A stretch of DNA of 64,000 nt, taken from contig OX393565.1 of NCBI GenBank assembly GCA_947652115.1, positions 24,799,003 to 24,863,002 on the forward strand, read 5' to 3'. Shown piece after piece: positions 1-11,711 of this stretch (position 1 is its first letter; the number at the start of each line of letters is the position of its first letter). This DNA is from Blastomussa wellsi (taxonomy: Eukaryota > Cnidaria > Anthozoa > Scleractinia > Plerogyridae). The notes below the pieces were generated by a model. It had not been told where the DNA came from. It did no database searches and saw nothing but the letters and a program-made list of their open reading frames with translations. A program made the translations under genes and the position numbers.

Positions 1-86
1 TGGAAACAATAGAGAGCAATCCTAAACAAAGCCTCTAGCCCTGATAACCCTGAAGTCTGTTGTCAAGGAAAACGAATGAAAAATAG

Positions 87-166
87 TATAATTTGGTTTT
101 ATCAACTGGGTTGATAATGTCAATTGGCCACCGTAAAGAGATTCAAGAGCTGACGTTTCGAGCGAC

Positions 167-211
<45 letters not shown>

Positions 212-216
212 CTATT
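87..216. mobile_element. Short retroposon-like repeat, copy 1, with 14-bp target duplication
   Basis: Starts tataatttggttttatcaac and ends at the cagtttctttagaaacttac block. Flanked by direct repeat CGAATGAAAAATAG at 73-86 and 217-230. Other copies lie at 25157-25283, 37204-37310 and 58643-58968. Confidence 0.75.
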
Positions 217-570
217 CGAATGAAAAATAGGTTTATATGAGGTGCTGGACTACCGAATGTTTCCACTCCATGTGCGGCGCTTAAGCGATGACGGCGCGTA
301 TTCGGGGCGGCGCTTATTCGAGTAAATTTCGAGTCGACATTTACGTCTGATTTAAAGCGAGTCCTGTTGTAAAACTGTTTACACGTAGGACGCACGTTCA
401 TCGTCTTGCAAATCAAACTCACTTGCCAGTGAAATGTTTTACACATGGACTTGTTTTGAATCAGACGGCAAAGGCGACTCAGTATCTGGTTTTCTATCTG
501 TACGTTTGGACGTTCTTTCACACGTGGCTCACGCGATGTGAAATATACAGAAACACGAAACCAAACTCAC

Positions 571-3500
571 TCCGTCAGTTCTGGTGACTTGGGGAATTGA
601 AGATGACGATGCCGCCTCGATATTGTCTTCGTATTCCACTCTAAGACTTGTTCCAGGACTTGGGACGTTCTTCACCTTTGATTATAAATAAATAAATAAA
701 TAAATAAACAAACGAACGAACGGTCTCTCCGGTCTTGTTTTCGTGGTAACCTTATGATATGCTTTTTTATTTTTTTTACAGCGTACTCGTCACTTACCAT
801 AGACACAAGCTGAGGAAGCGTTTTTCGCCTTGTAAATGGATCTGCCTTTTGTTCCTCGTTCATCATTTCTTCCTGTTTTTACAAAAGAGCAAAAATATAG
901 TCAGTCTGCTGAAGCACACCAGAATGCATCAACTAAAGATGAACTTACTGCAGAAAAGGATTAGAAGGTAGCCGGTCGTTTCGCCTACACTGGATACTTG
1001 TTTGAAAAGTTTTAATTAACTCAAAAGATGAGAGCTCCTACATGAATATACCTCGTTCTTTAATCGTTTAAGGTAGGCGAAATGGCTTGTAGGCGAATCG
1101 ACTTGTAGGCGAAACGACCGACATCCGAATAGAATGAAGAATTTATGACCTGGACCAACAACATGAAGTAATTGAGCTTGCGGATTTTGTCAGAAGCAAA
1201 GAGCACGAGAAGAATAGCACGAGTAATGCGCAGGCGTTCTCGAGCGTTTTCTTGCTTGTCACGCCGCTACAGGCCATTACTCATGCAGCTGTTACAGAGG
1301 CCAGTAAGAACTGGCGTTACAATTTCAGATGTGTTTGTGACTAAAGTCCAGGATACACTGAGCGACAAGTCACAACCAGCGACAGGTCTTTGCGGTAAGC
1401 CGTAAAGGCAGGTCTCTGCGGTATGCCGTAACGGCAGGTCTCTGTGACAAGTCACTCCATGTGTGCTGCTGCTACTGCGACGAGACATGGGGACAAGTAG
1501 CTGCTGCAAAAATAGGGAGCTTGAGCAATGACGACGGCGACGACTGACTTTAGTCACGAGGATTGACTGCAACTGTAATCCTCTTAGCGGATTGTTCAGA
1601 TTAAATAGACCGTTTCTTTTTGGTTTAGCTTGCAGTTTGTGCACTGCAATTTTAGACGATACAATTTAGGTACCCAATCTGAGGATCACGTCAGGAATGA
1701 TGCCAAAAGGGACCAAAAATGATACCCTATTTGAGGACCAAGAACCTGACAAACCATACCCTATCCCACGGCACATACGTACTGTATATAGCACATACAT
1801 TATTACTGAGATGGAAAAAAAGTAAAAGATAAATATATCTTACAGCTGCAGCTTTCTCTGCTTCTACAATATTCCTCTTTCTGTTCCGCTCATTGATGTA
1901 ACTGTAATTAAACAAAAAAACTTAGCATTTGCAAGAGTGATCATTTTGATCTGAATCAGTCTGACAAGAAAATTCTCTTGATTTATTATCAAATTCTCCA
2001 AATTAATACCATTAAATGAAAAGCTTCCAGTAATGAGAATCTATGTGCTGGTCATAAGACAGACCTTGCACTTCACAAAATTGTACCTGATGGCACTGAG
2101 ATTCTTTGATCGCACTTTATCAAGGTGCTGAGCTTTCTCTTCCAAATCCTCCAGCTCGTTGCGAAGTTTTTGTGCTTCTTCTACATTCCCGGTTTGTTCT
2201 GCTATTTCCTGTTATGGGAAGCAAATAACCGGTAGCCAAGATCAAATCGAACAAGTTACCGTACTAAGAAGCTGCCTTAAAGAGCCGAAGCAGTTAGTTA
2301 GAAGTTAGAATTTATGCCCATTTACGCAGCAAATTTACATGATTCCTTTGGTAACTCACTGAACGGAAAACGAAATTTGCATTTTCACAACATAAAACCA
2401 AACTCATATCCTAAATAACGATAATTATTTAGAGAGGAAGCCAGGAAAGAAGGAGGTAGGAAAACTGGAGAACCCAAAGAAAAACCTTCGGAGCGAGGAG
2501 AGAACCGACAACAAACTCAACCCACATGACACCGGGACGGATTCGAACTCGGGCCACATTGCTGGGAGGCGAGCGCTCTCACCACTGCGCCACCCTCTCT
2601 CCCTCTGGCTTGCTAACATTGCTCTCTCATCATTACACTACCATGTTCATCCAAGGTAACTTTCTAAATTGCTATTACTAAATAGTATTGCCCAAAACAA
2701 CAAATAAAAGCTTTACAGCAAGCTAACTGGAGTGAAAGTGAACAAATAAGAATTTGGTGAGTGTGTGAAGTGAACATGTAATTATAAACAATTATTGGAT
2801 GAGGTTTTTGTAATATCCGGAATAATCAAGGTTGAGGTACATAAGTGTTATCAGCCGAAGCCGAAGGCACTAACCGAGAACTTGATTATTCCGGATAAAA
2901 ACGATCCATCCTTTTTTCGCACTTCCACATAAAAAGATTTCAACACTTGCGCTAATTCTTTTTTTTTTGTGGCTCATGAACGTTTTTGTCTTTAAGATAT
3001 TCGTAGAACAGTTCCTTCGCCACTTTTGTCGATCTTTTAGTATTTTCTGAATCTTTATCTTCAAGCAATTTCTCAATTTCTTGCTGGGTCGATGAAGCGA
3101 ATTGACAATCCATGTTCTTTCTTCGCTGTCTGTGAATAAGACATTGCTCTTGGAAATCATGCATTACGCGCGCAACCTACAGATTATTCACTAATCTGCT
3201 AGCAGATTAGTGAATAATCTGTAGGTTGCGCTGTTTCCCAGAATTAACTGTAGGCTCTTAGCCAATGAGAACACAGCTGGTGACTACAATGCATAATAAC
3301 TGGTATTATTATTATTACCCATTATTCCATTGCGACGTTTTACACAAGTGCAACACTTTATCATCTTGTTTATACAAACCTTTGATCGTATTAAATTATT
3401 CTTCTTCTGAGCATAATTGAATGGTGTTTTCCTAAACTTCTGCTTCTCTGCGACAATCTGCATGATTGTAAAGGAAAGGAAACGATTACAGAGCCAGGAG

Positions 3501-6500
3501 AGGGAATCAGGACGCGCCCATAAGGGTGACTGGCAATTAACACTGCTGTACTAATATGTATGTGCCACAAACTGTCAAACCAGAGCTTCTCTATTTTAAC
3601 CTACCTTGTCAATATCATCCTCATTGTACATGTAATGTCGTGCTTCATTAAACTGACTCGCTTTATTATCTACTTCATCAAGTGTTGGTAGAGGAATGTC
3701 ATGAGATTCACACTGCAAGACAATAAAATCAACAATAAAATTATTAGTAGATTCTCCTCACAATCAGACCTCTGGTCCATTCAAAACCAAGCATATGATG
3801 GCAAACACGAACTACTGTAGCAGAAATTAATAATCACCAGAAGTACTTTCTGAATTCTCCCAACCAGCAGTACAAGAGAGATACAGAAGAAGTGGGGAGA
3901 GTTTGTATATTGATTATGGGGGTAAAAGTGTTCCCCCATCCATACCTCCTCTTTCCATCTGATAAACTCTGTCTCTGTAAATCTCTGGTTTGATACAAAC
4001 TCTAATCTAAACACTCTTTCTTGGTTACCATGTCTAAAATAAAAGGAACAGAGAATAATTATAAGTACACATAATTTATTATATCCAGCGACAGATTCAG
4101 GCATTGAGTTAAGGTGGAGCCCCACTCATCCACTCCCTGAGATAACGAGGGGCCTGCTGTTGAAAAAAAACGAAAATAACATTTGGCCATAAGTGGGGAC
4201 CCCGGGCTTCCTCCCCTAAATCTGCCACTGATGCCAAAACAAGCAAACAATGGTGTATAATAATAATAATGATAATGTGTAGGATGTATGGACAGAAAGG
4301 AGAAAGTGCAAACCATCTAACAAGTGCAGCAAGTTGGCGCAACGTGAATACAAGAGGCACCACCACAATGTTGCGCTGTTTGTGCATTGGCAACTGAAAG
4401 TTCTGTGGGATTTCAATGTACAGTGTGACAGCATGGTTGAAGCTTGAAGACTAGACATTGTCTTCGTTGAGGCCAAGATCATTGATATCACCATTCCAGG
4501 AAGTGTGCGAGTAAAAGAGAAAGAACTGGAGAAAATAGAAGTACCAACTTTTTAGGGAAGAAATAGGAAAGTTGTGGAAGCTGAAGAAAGTGACTGTAGT
4601 GCCAGTTGTGCTCGGAGCATTAGGAGCTGTATCTGATGTTATGCTTGGCAAACACATGGAAAAGTTTGGCACTACCATCAGACTTGAAGCGATTCAGAAA
4701 ACTGCTCTTTTGGGAACGGCTAGACTTCTAAGAAACATTTTTTCCCTTTAGGGAATCAGGAGAGGACTCCCTTGGGACCTTTGGGAACTAGTTGTTACTC
4801 GCTCTCAAGGGAAGTAATTGACCAAGTTAGGAGCATCTTCAAGGCCTGTGATGCTGTACAATAATAATATCAATTACAATAATCAACATTTATATTTTAT
4901 AAAGTGTAACTAACTTCAGTTATGACAAATAAATACATGTACAGAAACAAAAGTAAAAAGACAAAAAGAGCTAATAATAATAATAATTATAATAAAAATA
5001 ATTTTTTTTGAAATAACAAAATTTATTCAAAATCCACTCTCAAGATTTCAGATACTAATTAAAATTAATAATAATAATAATAACTATTCTTGTTATTACA
5101 GTATCTCACTTTGTCAACTATTTATTGCATAATTTCATTTTATTTCTCATTGTACTACAACTGACGATGAATGAAGTTTCATCCGAAACATGTTTTGCCT
5201 TCATTAAAAAATGAACTTCAAAAGTATTGTATGGTTTCTCAAAGCAATAATAATAATAATAATAATAATAATTTAAAAATAATAATGATATTATTATTAA
5301 TATTACATGTAACTTGGTAAAAAGGCAAAACTGTATAAAGGGTTTCTATAGGATACAAAGGATAAAGTACACAACCAGGTAAATTATGTTAAGGTTTAAA
5401 TTTGCATGTATTTTTGGGTTGAAAAATTTGAAACCAATCTGATTTTTTTCCCTCGTTTTGGAATTATAACACCGTCATTAGACATTTTTGTTACATGTCC
5501 AGTGTAAGCTGCTGTTGCTGATAACTTGGCATAATTCATGAAAATGCTGTACGTTTAGTTTTGGTTTGAAATTTTTTGCACACAAAACTGGGGACAAAAG
5601 GGGCAGTTACATGTATTAAAGAAAGGAATCAGAGAAAATGTTACATGTTTTAAAATTTACATTATTTTTATTTTCAAACAACTGCTTTTATTAAGTTTGA
5701 CAACCTCCTGCTAATAATAAGTTATAAAATAATTATAACCAAGACTTACTTTAACTTCAGTCCCTTATTTGTTTTTGTGCTTCCCAAGGTGTACACTTTT
5801 GCTGTCTCCACCACATCTCTTATCTCAGCGACCTAACAAACAGCAGGATCAATAAGCACTGAGGACCAACTGCAATGCTGTTGAATTGTCCAACTTTTCC
5901 AAGTTGAATTTCCAACTTGCCCTTCAGGCAAGCTAAAGCCAGGAAGTACTAGCCCGGAGGTCATTTCCACTAGCCCGAATTGTGATGAATGAATGAATTA
6001 ATTAAATAAATTTGTGAAAACTTTTACTTGCCCATCGGGCAAGTGAAGGGAAAAATCCACTAGCCCAATGGCAAAATCCACTAACTTCCATGTACGCTGC
6101 AGATGTTACTCTACTCAAACCACCTGCCTATTGTAATTAATTTTGAGTTTTACTAAAACCCCAGCTGGCAATAAGACATGGCATCTAAGTATTGGTAAAT
6201 TTAACAAAGCAAAATGACTCAAATTTATCGGAATGATAATTGATTGCTTATATTCATCTGTCAACTCAACATCAAAGATACTTTGATTATAATTATTTGC
6301 GCATGTAAAATAACAGCATGTGTGCCTCAAAGTAGTAGTTTCCTTTCATACATATACTGTACTTCATGTGGTGTCACCAAAAAGCCTTCTTAGTTATTGT
6401 GCTTCGTGTGTTGTACATGAAAAGCCATCCCAGATACATGTATTTAAAATAAATACAAGTACAAACAATAATTCGAATATCATTTATTTGATTCTAAGGC

Positions 6501-9500
6501 TCAAATGTACAGATTTTTATTGTTCTTTTATGCTCTAATTATTTGTTGAAACACCTACTGTAAAAGCGGTTTTCCTCCTCTGAAATCCACAAATAGAAAG
6601 TTAAAAGGTAAAAAAAATCTATAATTTGTCGCATGATAGCTTCTCTTTGCTGGCCTAAAAAATGCAGCATAAATTTCGGCCCATGTTTTTTCCACACCAT
6701 CACAGTATGCACCTTGATGTCCACCCAGGGGGTTGGGGGGGGGGGGGGGTTATCGATGACTCATTAATATTTATTTGAATGCCGCGGAGGTGTAAGAAAT
6801 GCGCCAATAATTATGAGTACAGTTTAAGATGGAAATAAATACAACATACAGTAAGTTTGACATTTAACTGTAAATTTCACACACATTATTCTGTCATTAT
6901 AATAGTATTGCCGTACACAGTGCACGTACCTAAGTTAATAATTGTTTTTTTGCCATTAAGTAGAAATGAGGTATGTAGTATAGATCACTTTCCAGTAAAA
7001 GTATAATAATAGTAAATATAGTTAAAGTATAATTATTATAGTTAAAGTAGGCAAGCATATCAAAATACAATGTACATTCTGTACAAGTGTAATACTCACC
7101 CTATAAACAGGTCGTGCAGCATGGCTTCCAATACCAACACGGACATAACACCCAGCTACTATCTTGGGAAAGAATGGCATATGTACCCATCTGCAAAACA
7201 ACAAGTAATGTGATTCCAATTATACTGTATCTATATAATCCATACAGGTACAAGTAAATTATAAAAAATAATTAACTTTGGTTGAATGATACTGAAAATA
7301 ACAGTTCTTATTTTCATTACAATATTAATATGCATGCATGGAAATGCTGTTAATAGCAAGCAAGCTTTTATGGCTAAGGTACTGTAATAAGATTTACAAA
7401 AAAGTTCTTATCAAAATTACACTGTAACCTGCTGTTAGCAAAACAATTTTTCCAATGCAATGCTTCGAACATGTACATGTATATACAGGAAATGTAAATT
7501 CTTTCAAACCTTTCAAGTTTATGTCGTGATATTCTTATCCTTTCCAGATCATCAACTGATGACACTTTTTGTGGCTCATCGTCACCTTGCCTGGAAATTA
7601 AAAACAAAATAACTTACAGATTTGAATTGAATTGTACCTGTATCACCAGCTTCCTCCACCTACATGTACATGTACAGCAAAAACAAATAAACTCAATATA
7701 TAATAATACACATGACCTTACGAAGTACAGTACCAAGTCAATTCATATGTTTGTCCACAGAAAAGGTAATTAAAAATTGTACCAGTACTGTATCATTGTA
7801 GTGTGTAAGATACTCAATATTTAAACTCATCACCAACAGATGAGTGCTTCACTTTGAACAAAGGAGACCTGTAAAATTACTGAGCCCCTTCAAAGCCTTG
7901 GGGTGCCCCAGATTCATACACGAGACTGCTGGCCAGCACTGTCTAGAGTTTAACCTCGCCAAACCTATTCAGTTCAACAAATCATATTTTCTCGCTTCAG
8001 TACCAGCAATGTGTTATTGATCAATACGTAATGTATTGTAAGTTATTTCAATAAAAAATAATAATAATAATAATAACAACATTAACACCAATAATAATAA
8101 TAATAATTACAAATGTACTTACTCTTCATCAGAGTCTCGGAATGACCCCTCTCCTGAACTTGATTTGCTTTCATCCTGTTCTTCATCATCTTCATCGTCT
8201 GTAAATACATCACTAGCTTTCAACTGTGGCTCTTTTTGTTCTGCCAGCGATTCGGCAACTTTTCTCTCCTTCTTTTCTGATCTCTTTGCTTTTAAATCAT
8301 CCAGTGCCTTGGCTTTCTTTTCCTCAATATGTCTCTTTCGCTCCTTTTTCCTCAGAGCTATACCCTCTTTCTCAAGATTTGCTTTTTCCTTCTCACGCTT
8401 CTTTTTCTTTTCTTTTCTCTTAGCAAGCCGCAGTTTCCGTTCAATTTCAAACCTTGTCTTAAGAGCTTCTCTTTTCTCAACACGATTGAAGATTTCCTGT
8501 TCACGCTCTTTTTCTGTCATTTTTTCTAGTCTTTCCCTATCTGCCTCATCACCCATCAAGTTGTCATCCCAACCATCATGGTACTGTTCGTCTTCTTCAT
8601 CCTCTGATGATGATGACGAAGATGACGATTCTGTTTGACATAAGAAACAATGCTACAGTACATGCTACATGCAAGGCACATTACTCGCAACCCTCAATGC
8701 TGGTCTCTCCAGAATAATTAATTTTATCAAGGATCTTGCTACAATGACGTCCTAAGGGATCATCAAGGATTTCCAAACATCTCAAGTAACAGATGTTGAC
8801 AAAATTTTCCCAGCAAAGATACATGTACACTGTACAAGATAAATGTGCAGCAAGTTAAACAGTAGGCGAAGTCTGTGTAGGCCCAGGGCATACCCAGTTT
8901 CTGTAACATGAAATGACCAGGAGTATGGCCAATACCCATTTATACACCTGGTTGAAGGGAACCAAGTGATGTGAGAGTGAAGTGTCTTGCCCAAGAACAC
9001 AACACAGTGCCCTCACCAGGGCTCAAATCTGGACCACCAATCCACAGTCCAGAACACAGGGCCACTGCACCTCCTAGGTTCACTAAATAAGATGCTTGAT
9101 TAATCATGAATTTATACAATGTACAGCTCTCACCACTAGACGATGTTTCACCACTTTCCTCTGATGAAGAACCAGATGATGAAGCCTTCTTAGTACCCTT
9201 TTTCTTTTCTTTAGCTTTTGCAGCTTTACCTTTGCTATTTTCTGAATCCATCGTCCACTGTAACAAGAAAACAATCACTTGGAATACAAGATCACATGAA
9301 TACAATGCATCTCTCACTTGCAAAAAGCTCTTCATTCCACACTTCGACAATATATCCACACTTGAAGGTCTAAACTAGGTGAATTTAAATGCACCATGGT
9401 ACCTTTGTAAAATACAAGTAATTTACATCTCTGCTGTTAAGGTGGATGGTACCAGTTTTCAGGTTTTTGACTGTGTCAACTTTGGAAGAAAAGAGCAAAA

Positions 9501-11507
9501 TATCAATCCAAGGTCATAAAGAAATGTTCGTATGATTCAATTCCATATTTTGTTCTTGACCAAAAATAACAAGTATTTCGTCATCAGCTGTCAGAAATGA
9601 TAAGAAATGATAAGATCTTTGCAATGGCCGACAGGATCGATCGCAGCGTCAAACGGGAATTTTAACTTTGTAACTCGGGCATTGAGTTCCAAAAAAAAAT
9701 TTTGACGCATTTCAAATTGCCCAAGAACCGACACTCAAAGAACAACTTTCCTGTTGATCCAATCTCTGATAAACAGAACAAAAGCAACCTTGCATGTATT
9801 AACCCACGCGCCGCCATATTTGTTTTGTATTTTCAGCTATGAATCGCGGACTATCTCGCGCGTGGCGCGCACGCTCGTCACCAGACTTCCCACGTACGAA
9901 AAACTGGTACGATCCACCTTAAATCTACAATTCACATAATAAATTGTGTATTTAACATCACACCAACGTTAAAAGTGCTATTCATAAAAGTGTAGGCATA
10001 TATAGAAGGTATGTAGGTATGGAGTCAGCCACATACACGAAATGCTCTTTGGCAGACAGTTTACAATCCAAGTCCAACATCATTTTACAAAAAATTAATG
10101 TATTCTTGCCTTTCTACCACACACCTTTCAGTTACCCCTGTACACTGTAGCAGTGATACATGTATGTGTATCCCCGTGATTTGTGTATCCCCGTGCACAT
10201 ACACGTATCACTAGTGATATGTACATGTGTATCTCCCAGAGGGGAGGGGGGTGGGCGATGCACATCACTGGCCGCCATATTTGAAGGGATACACATACAA
10301 CATGTATATGTATAACTAGTGATATGTGTATGGGGATACACATATCACTGCTACTCCCCCACTCTCTTGACCCCCCTTCTCAACCGACACAAACAGAAAA
10401 GTACCTTGCTGTTGTTCTCGTGCACAATTTTTCTGGCATACATGTACATCCACATAAAGGAAGGAGTGAGGTAAAATACTGACATTCAACAGATAGCCCT
10501 TGGTTAAGTTTAAACTTTAACCAAGAAATATATACATGTAAATGAAATCTCAATGGCTGTACTAAAACATTTCCAGTAGCATCTCTCATGTAACTCCAGA
10601 ATCTGGGCAGAAGAAAGGACAGGCAATATACCGTGCCAGTGAAGATGCTCAAGCGGTGCTTATGCACCTATCAAAGTTAAGCCCGAGGGGGGGGGGGGGG
10701 GGGTCGGGCTGCCCACGGGACTTTGACTGTGAGGTTTGTCCCCAGGGTGGGGATTTTGATTGGAAATTTTGACAAGGCCACCATTTTTAATGGTGGAGAA
10801 GTGGAAGATTTTGATACTTTTGACCAATTATGTTGTCTCGGGGATGGGGAATTTGACTTCTGTTTTCAGAAAATGTCAAAATCCCCACCCCATGCCCGAC
10901 CCCCCCCCCCCCCTCCGTCGGGCTTAACATTGATAGGTGCATTTCATTTACATCTAGCTGTAACTTGCAAATTATAATTTGTTTGGCCTCAGATCCCCCT
11001 CCTCCCCCACACATTTGATCTTAATAGCACGCACCTCTATTGTTTTAGGGCTAGGGTTCATTGCTATTGTTTTTTGTTTATCATGTTTTCCCGCAAATAC
11101 TGTGGGAACTTCTAAAGAGCTGCGTACCGCCCTTAGATCACTCAGAGTACATTAATTGACGCTTTTAAATTGGAAATTTAAAGCAATGGTTGTTTTTTTT
11201 TACTGCAGTGTTTACCTCATCGTCACTCCCCTCTGACGAGTCCAAGTCGCTGTCTGAGCCTCCTGATCGCTGCGGCTTGGAATTATCTTGGGCCTGTCTA
11301 GAGCGCTTGGCGAGTGACTTGAGTTCCTGTAAACAACAACAACTTTAACAGTCAAGTATCAATCTCACGCTCATTACCCTTGACATCTAAAACATTCCCG
11401 GTTACCTCTTCTAAGTCTTGTTCACTCTCGTCGTCGTCGCTACTCGATTCGACTGCTACCCGTTTTCTTTTACGCTTCGAATCACCGCTTTCCTTAGTTT
11501 TTCCCAT
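571..11507 (-). CDS. RTF1: RTF1 homologue, Paf1 complex subunit (3' end off the left edge)
   Basis: RTF1 is a nuclear Paf1-complex subunit that couples RNA polymerase II elongation to histone H2B ubiquitination; its Plus3 domain binds phosphorylated SPT5. Exons in transcript order: 11507-11406, 11326-11216, 9257-9134, 8630-8123, 7590-7510, 7190-7100, 5832-5750, 4033-3946, 3712-3605, 3457-3380, 2208-2087, 1901-1844, 872-798, 675-571. All have GT-AG borders and matching phases, giving about 577 residues; the human protein is about 710, so roughly 100 are missing. The start [16 protein letters not shown] leads into acidic serine-rich and basic low-complexity regions. The block [20 protein letters not shown], the Plus3 core ([20 protein letters not shown], then [20 protein letters not shown] and [20 protein letters not shown]) and the C-terminal [18 protein letters not shown] and DPFTRRK blocks match RTF1 family sequence. 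The last two exons are less certain. The gene is divergent from ZFYVE1. Confidence 0.93.
683..720. repeat. (TAAA)n/(CGAA)n microsatellite
   Basis: ataaataaataaataaa followed by acgaacgaacg, just upstream (on the minus strand) of the last placed RTF1 exon. Confidence 0.9.
2435..2600 (-). mobile_element. tRNA-derived SINE
   Basis: The minus-strand head reads GGTGGCGCAGTGGTGAGAGC (A-box region) and CCCGAGTTCGAATCC (B-box), then a unique body with TTTTTCTTTGGGTTCTCC. Internal Pol III promoter elements are visible. Lies in an RTF1 intron. Confidence 0.75.
2905..3165 (-). pseudogene. Fragment resembling a Crypton / DUF3504-type tyrosine recombinase N-terminus
   Basis: The minus frame reads [20 protein letters not shown] then [20 protein letters not shown] and, after a slip at a poly-T run near 2960-2970, a second frame with [11 protein letters not shown]. 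This pattern (E-I-x-x-L-L-E-x-K-D-S-x-N-T-K, FYVEVRK.DG) recalls the N-terminal region of Crypton-derived DUF3504 proteins, which are abundant in cnidarians. It lies in an RTF1 intron, next to the perfect palindrome at 3170-3231. Confidence 0.5.
3170..3231. repeat. 62-bp perfect palindrome without spacer
   Basis: Bases 3170-3200 are the exact reverse complement of 3201-3231, centred on AGCAGATTAG at 3201. It can form a cruciform. It lies in an intron of the RTF1 homologue. Confidence 0.97.
5161..5191 (+). ncRNA. Hammerhead-like motif
   Basis: ctgacgatgaatgaagtttc followed by atccgaaac. CUGANGA and GAAAC boxes enclose a short hairpin (GATGAA/TTCATC), but that pairing uses the last two core bases, so activity is doubtful. 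Confidence 0.3.
5896..6092. repeat. Dispersed 'acttgccc' repeat, copy 1
   Basis: Shares caacttgcccttcaggcaag, actagcccggaggtcatttc and cttgcccatcgggcaa with 15527-15722. Both contain small inverted motifs (acttgccc...gggcaagt). Intronic in RTF1. Confidence 0.75.
8930..9085 (-). mobile_element. Degenerate tRNA-like SINE
   Basis: Shares cttgcccaagaacacaac and the degraded B-box ccagggctcaaatctgg with the element at 27596-27752. Lies in an RTF1 intron. Confidence 0.5.
9437..9922. mobile_element. MITE with about 23-bp terminal inverted repeats
   Basis: Left end TTAAGGTGGATGGTACCAG, right end CTGGTACGATCCACCTTAA; one mismatch. TTAA at the tips suggests a TTAA or TA target. Intronic in RTF1. Confidence 0.7.
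10128..10350. repeat. Imperfect repeat of gtgatatgtgtat units
   Basis: Repeated short motifs (tgatacatgtatgtgtatcc, cactagtgatatg, gggatacacata) in both orientations. Not coding. Intronic in RTF1. Confidence 0.6.
10662..10942. mobile_element. MITE with G-run / C-run terminal inverted repeats
   Basis: ATGCACCTATCAAAGTTAAG at the left is matched by the inverted right end (cttaacattgataggtgcat); poly-G and poly-C runs of about 14-18 sit inside each end. Intronic in RTF1. Confidence 0.75.
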
Positions 11508-11711
11508 CTTGGCGCTCGCTCGACATTCATGGACAAGAAGACCAGGTTACAAAGTTAACACGCGCCTAAATGCACTATGGGGCTGAAAATGAAGGCGTGG
11601 CCACCAAGTCTGTTGTCGTTCCCAGTAGTTTCGAGTCAGCACTTTTTTTCAAGGCAAAAACTTTTCTTCCATTTTCGATGTCTCCATGTCTCCATGAAAG
11701 TTCCTCACAAA
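11508..11711. promoter_or_regulatory. Shared divergent promoter region between RTF1 and ZFYVE1 homologues
   Basis: Only 204 bp separate the RTF1 start codon (minus, 11507) from the chosen ZFYVE1 start codon (plus, 11712). The stretch holds both 5' UTRs and presumably a bidirectional core promoter. No TATA box is obvious. Upstream in-frame ATGs for ZFYVE1 at 11577 and 11694 also fall here, so the promoter may be even shorter. Confidence 0.6.

Noticed and set aside
195..521. Minus-strand open frame of 108 residues near the left edge
   Set aside because: Overlaps a repeat end, has no recognisable protein and does not continue the RTF1 reading frame with a clear acceptor.
8165..8638. Plus-strand serine/phenylalanine-rich open frame
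   Set aside because: Antisense shadow of the large Glu/Lys-rich RTF1 exon.
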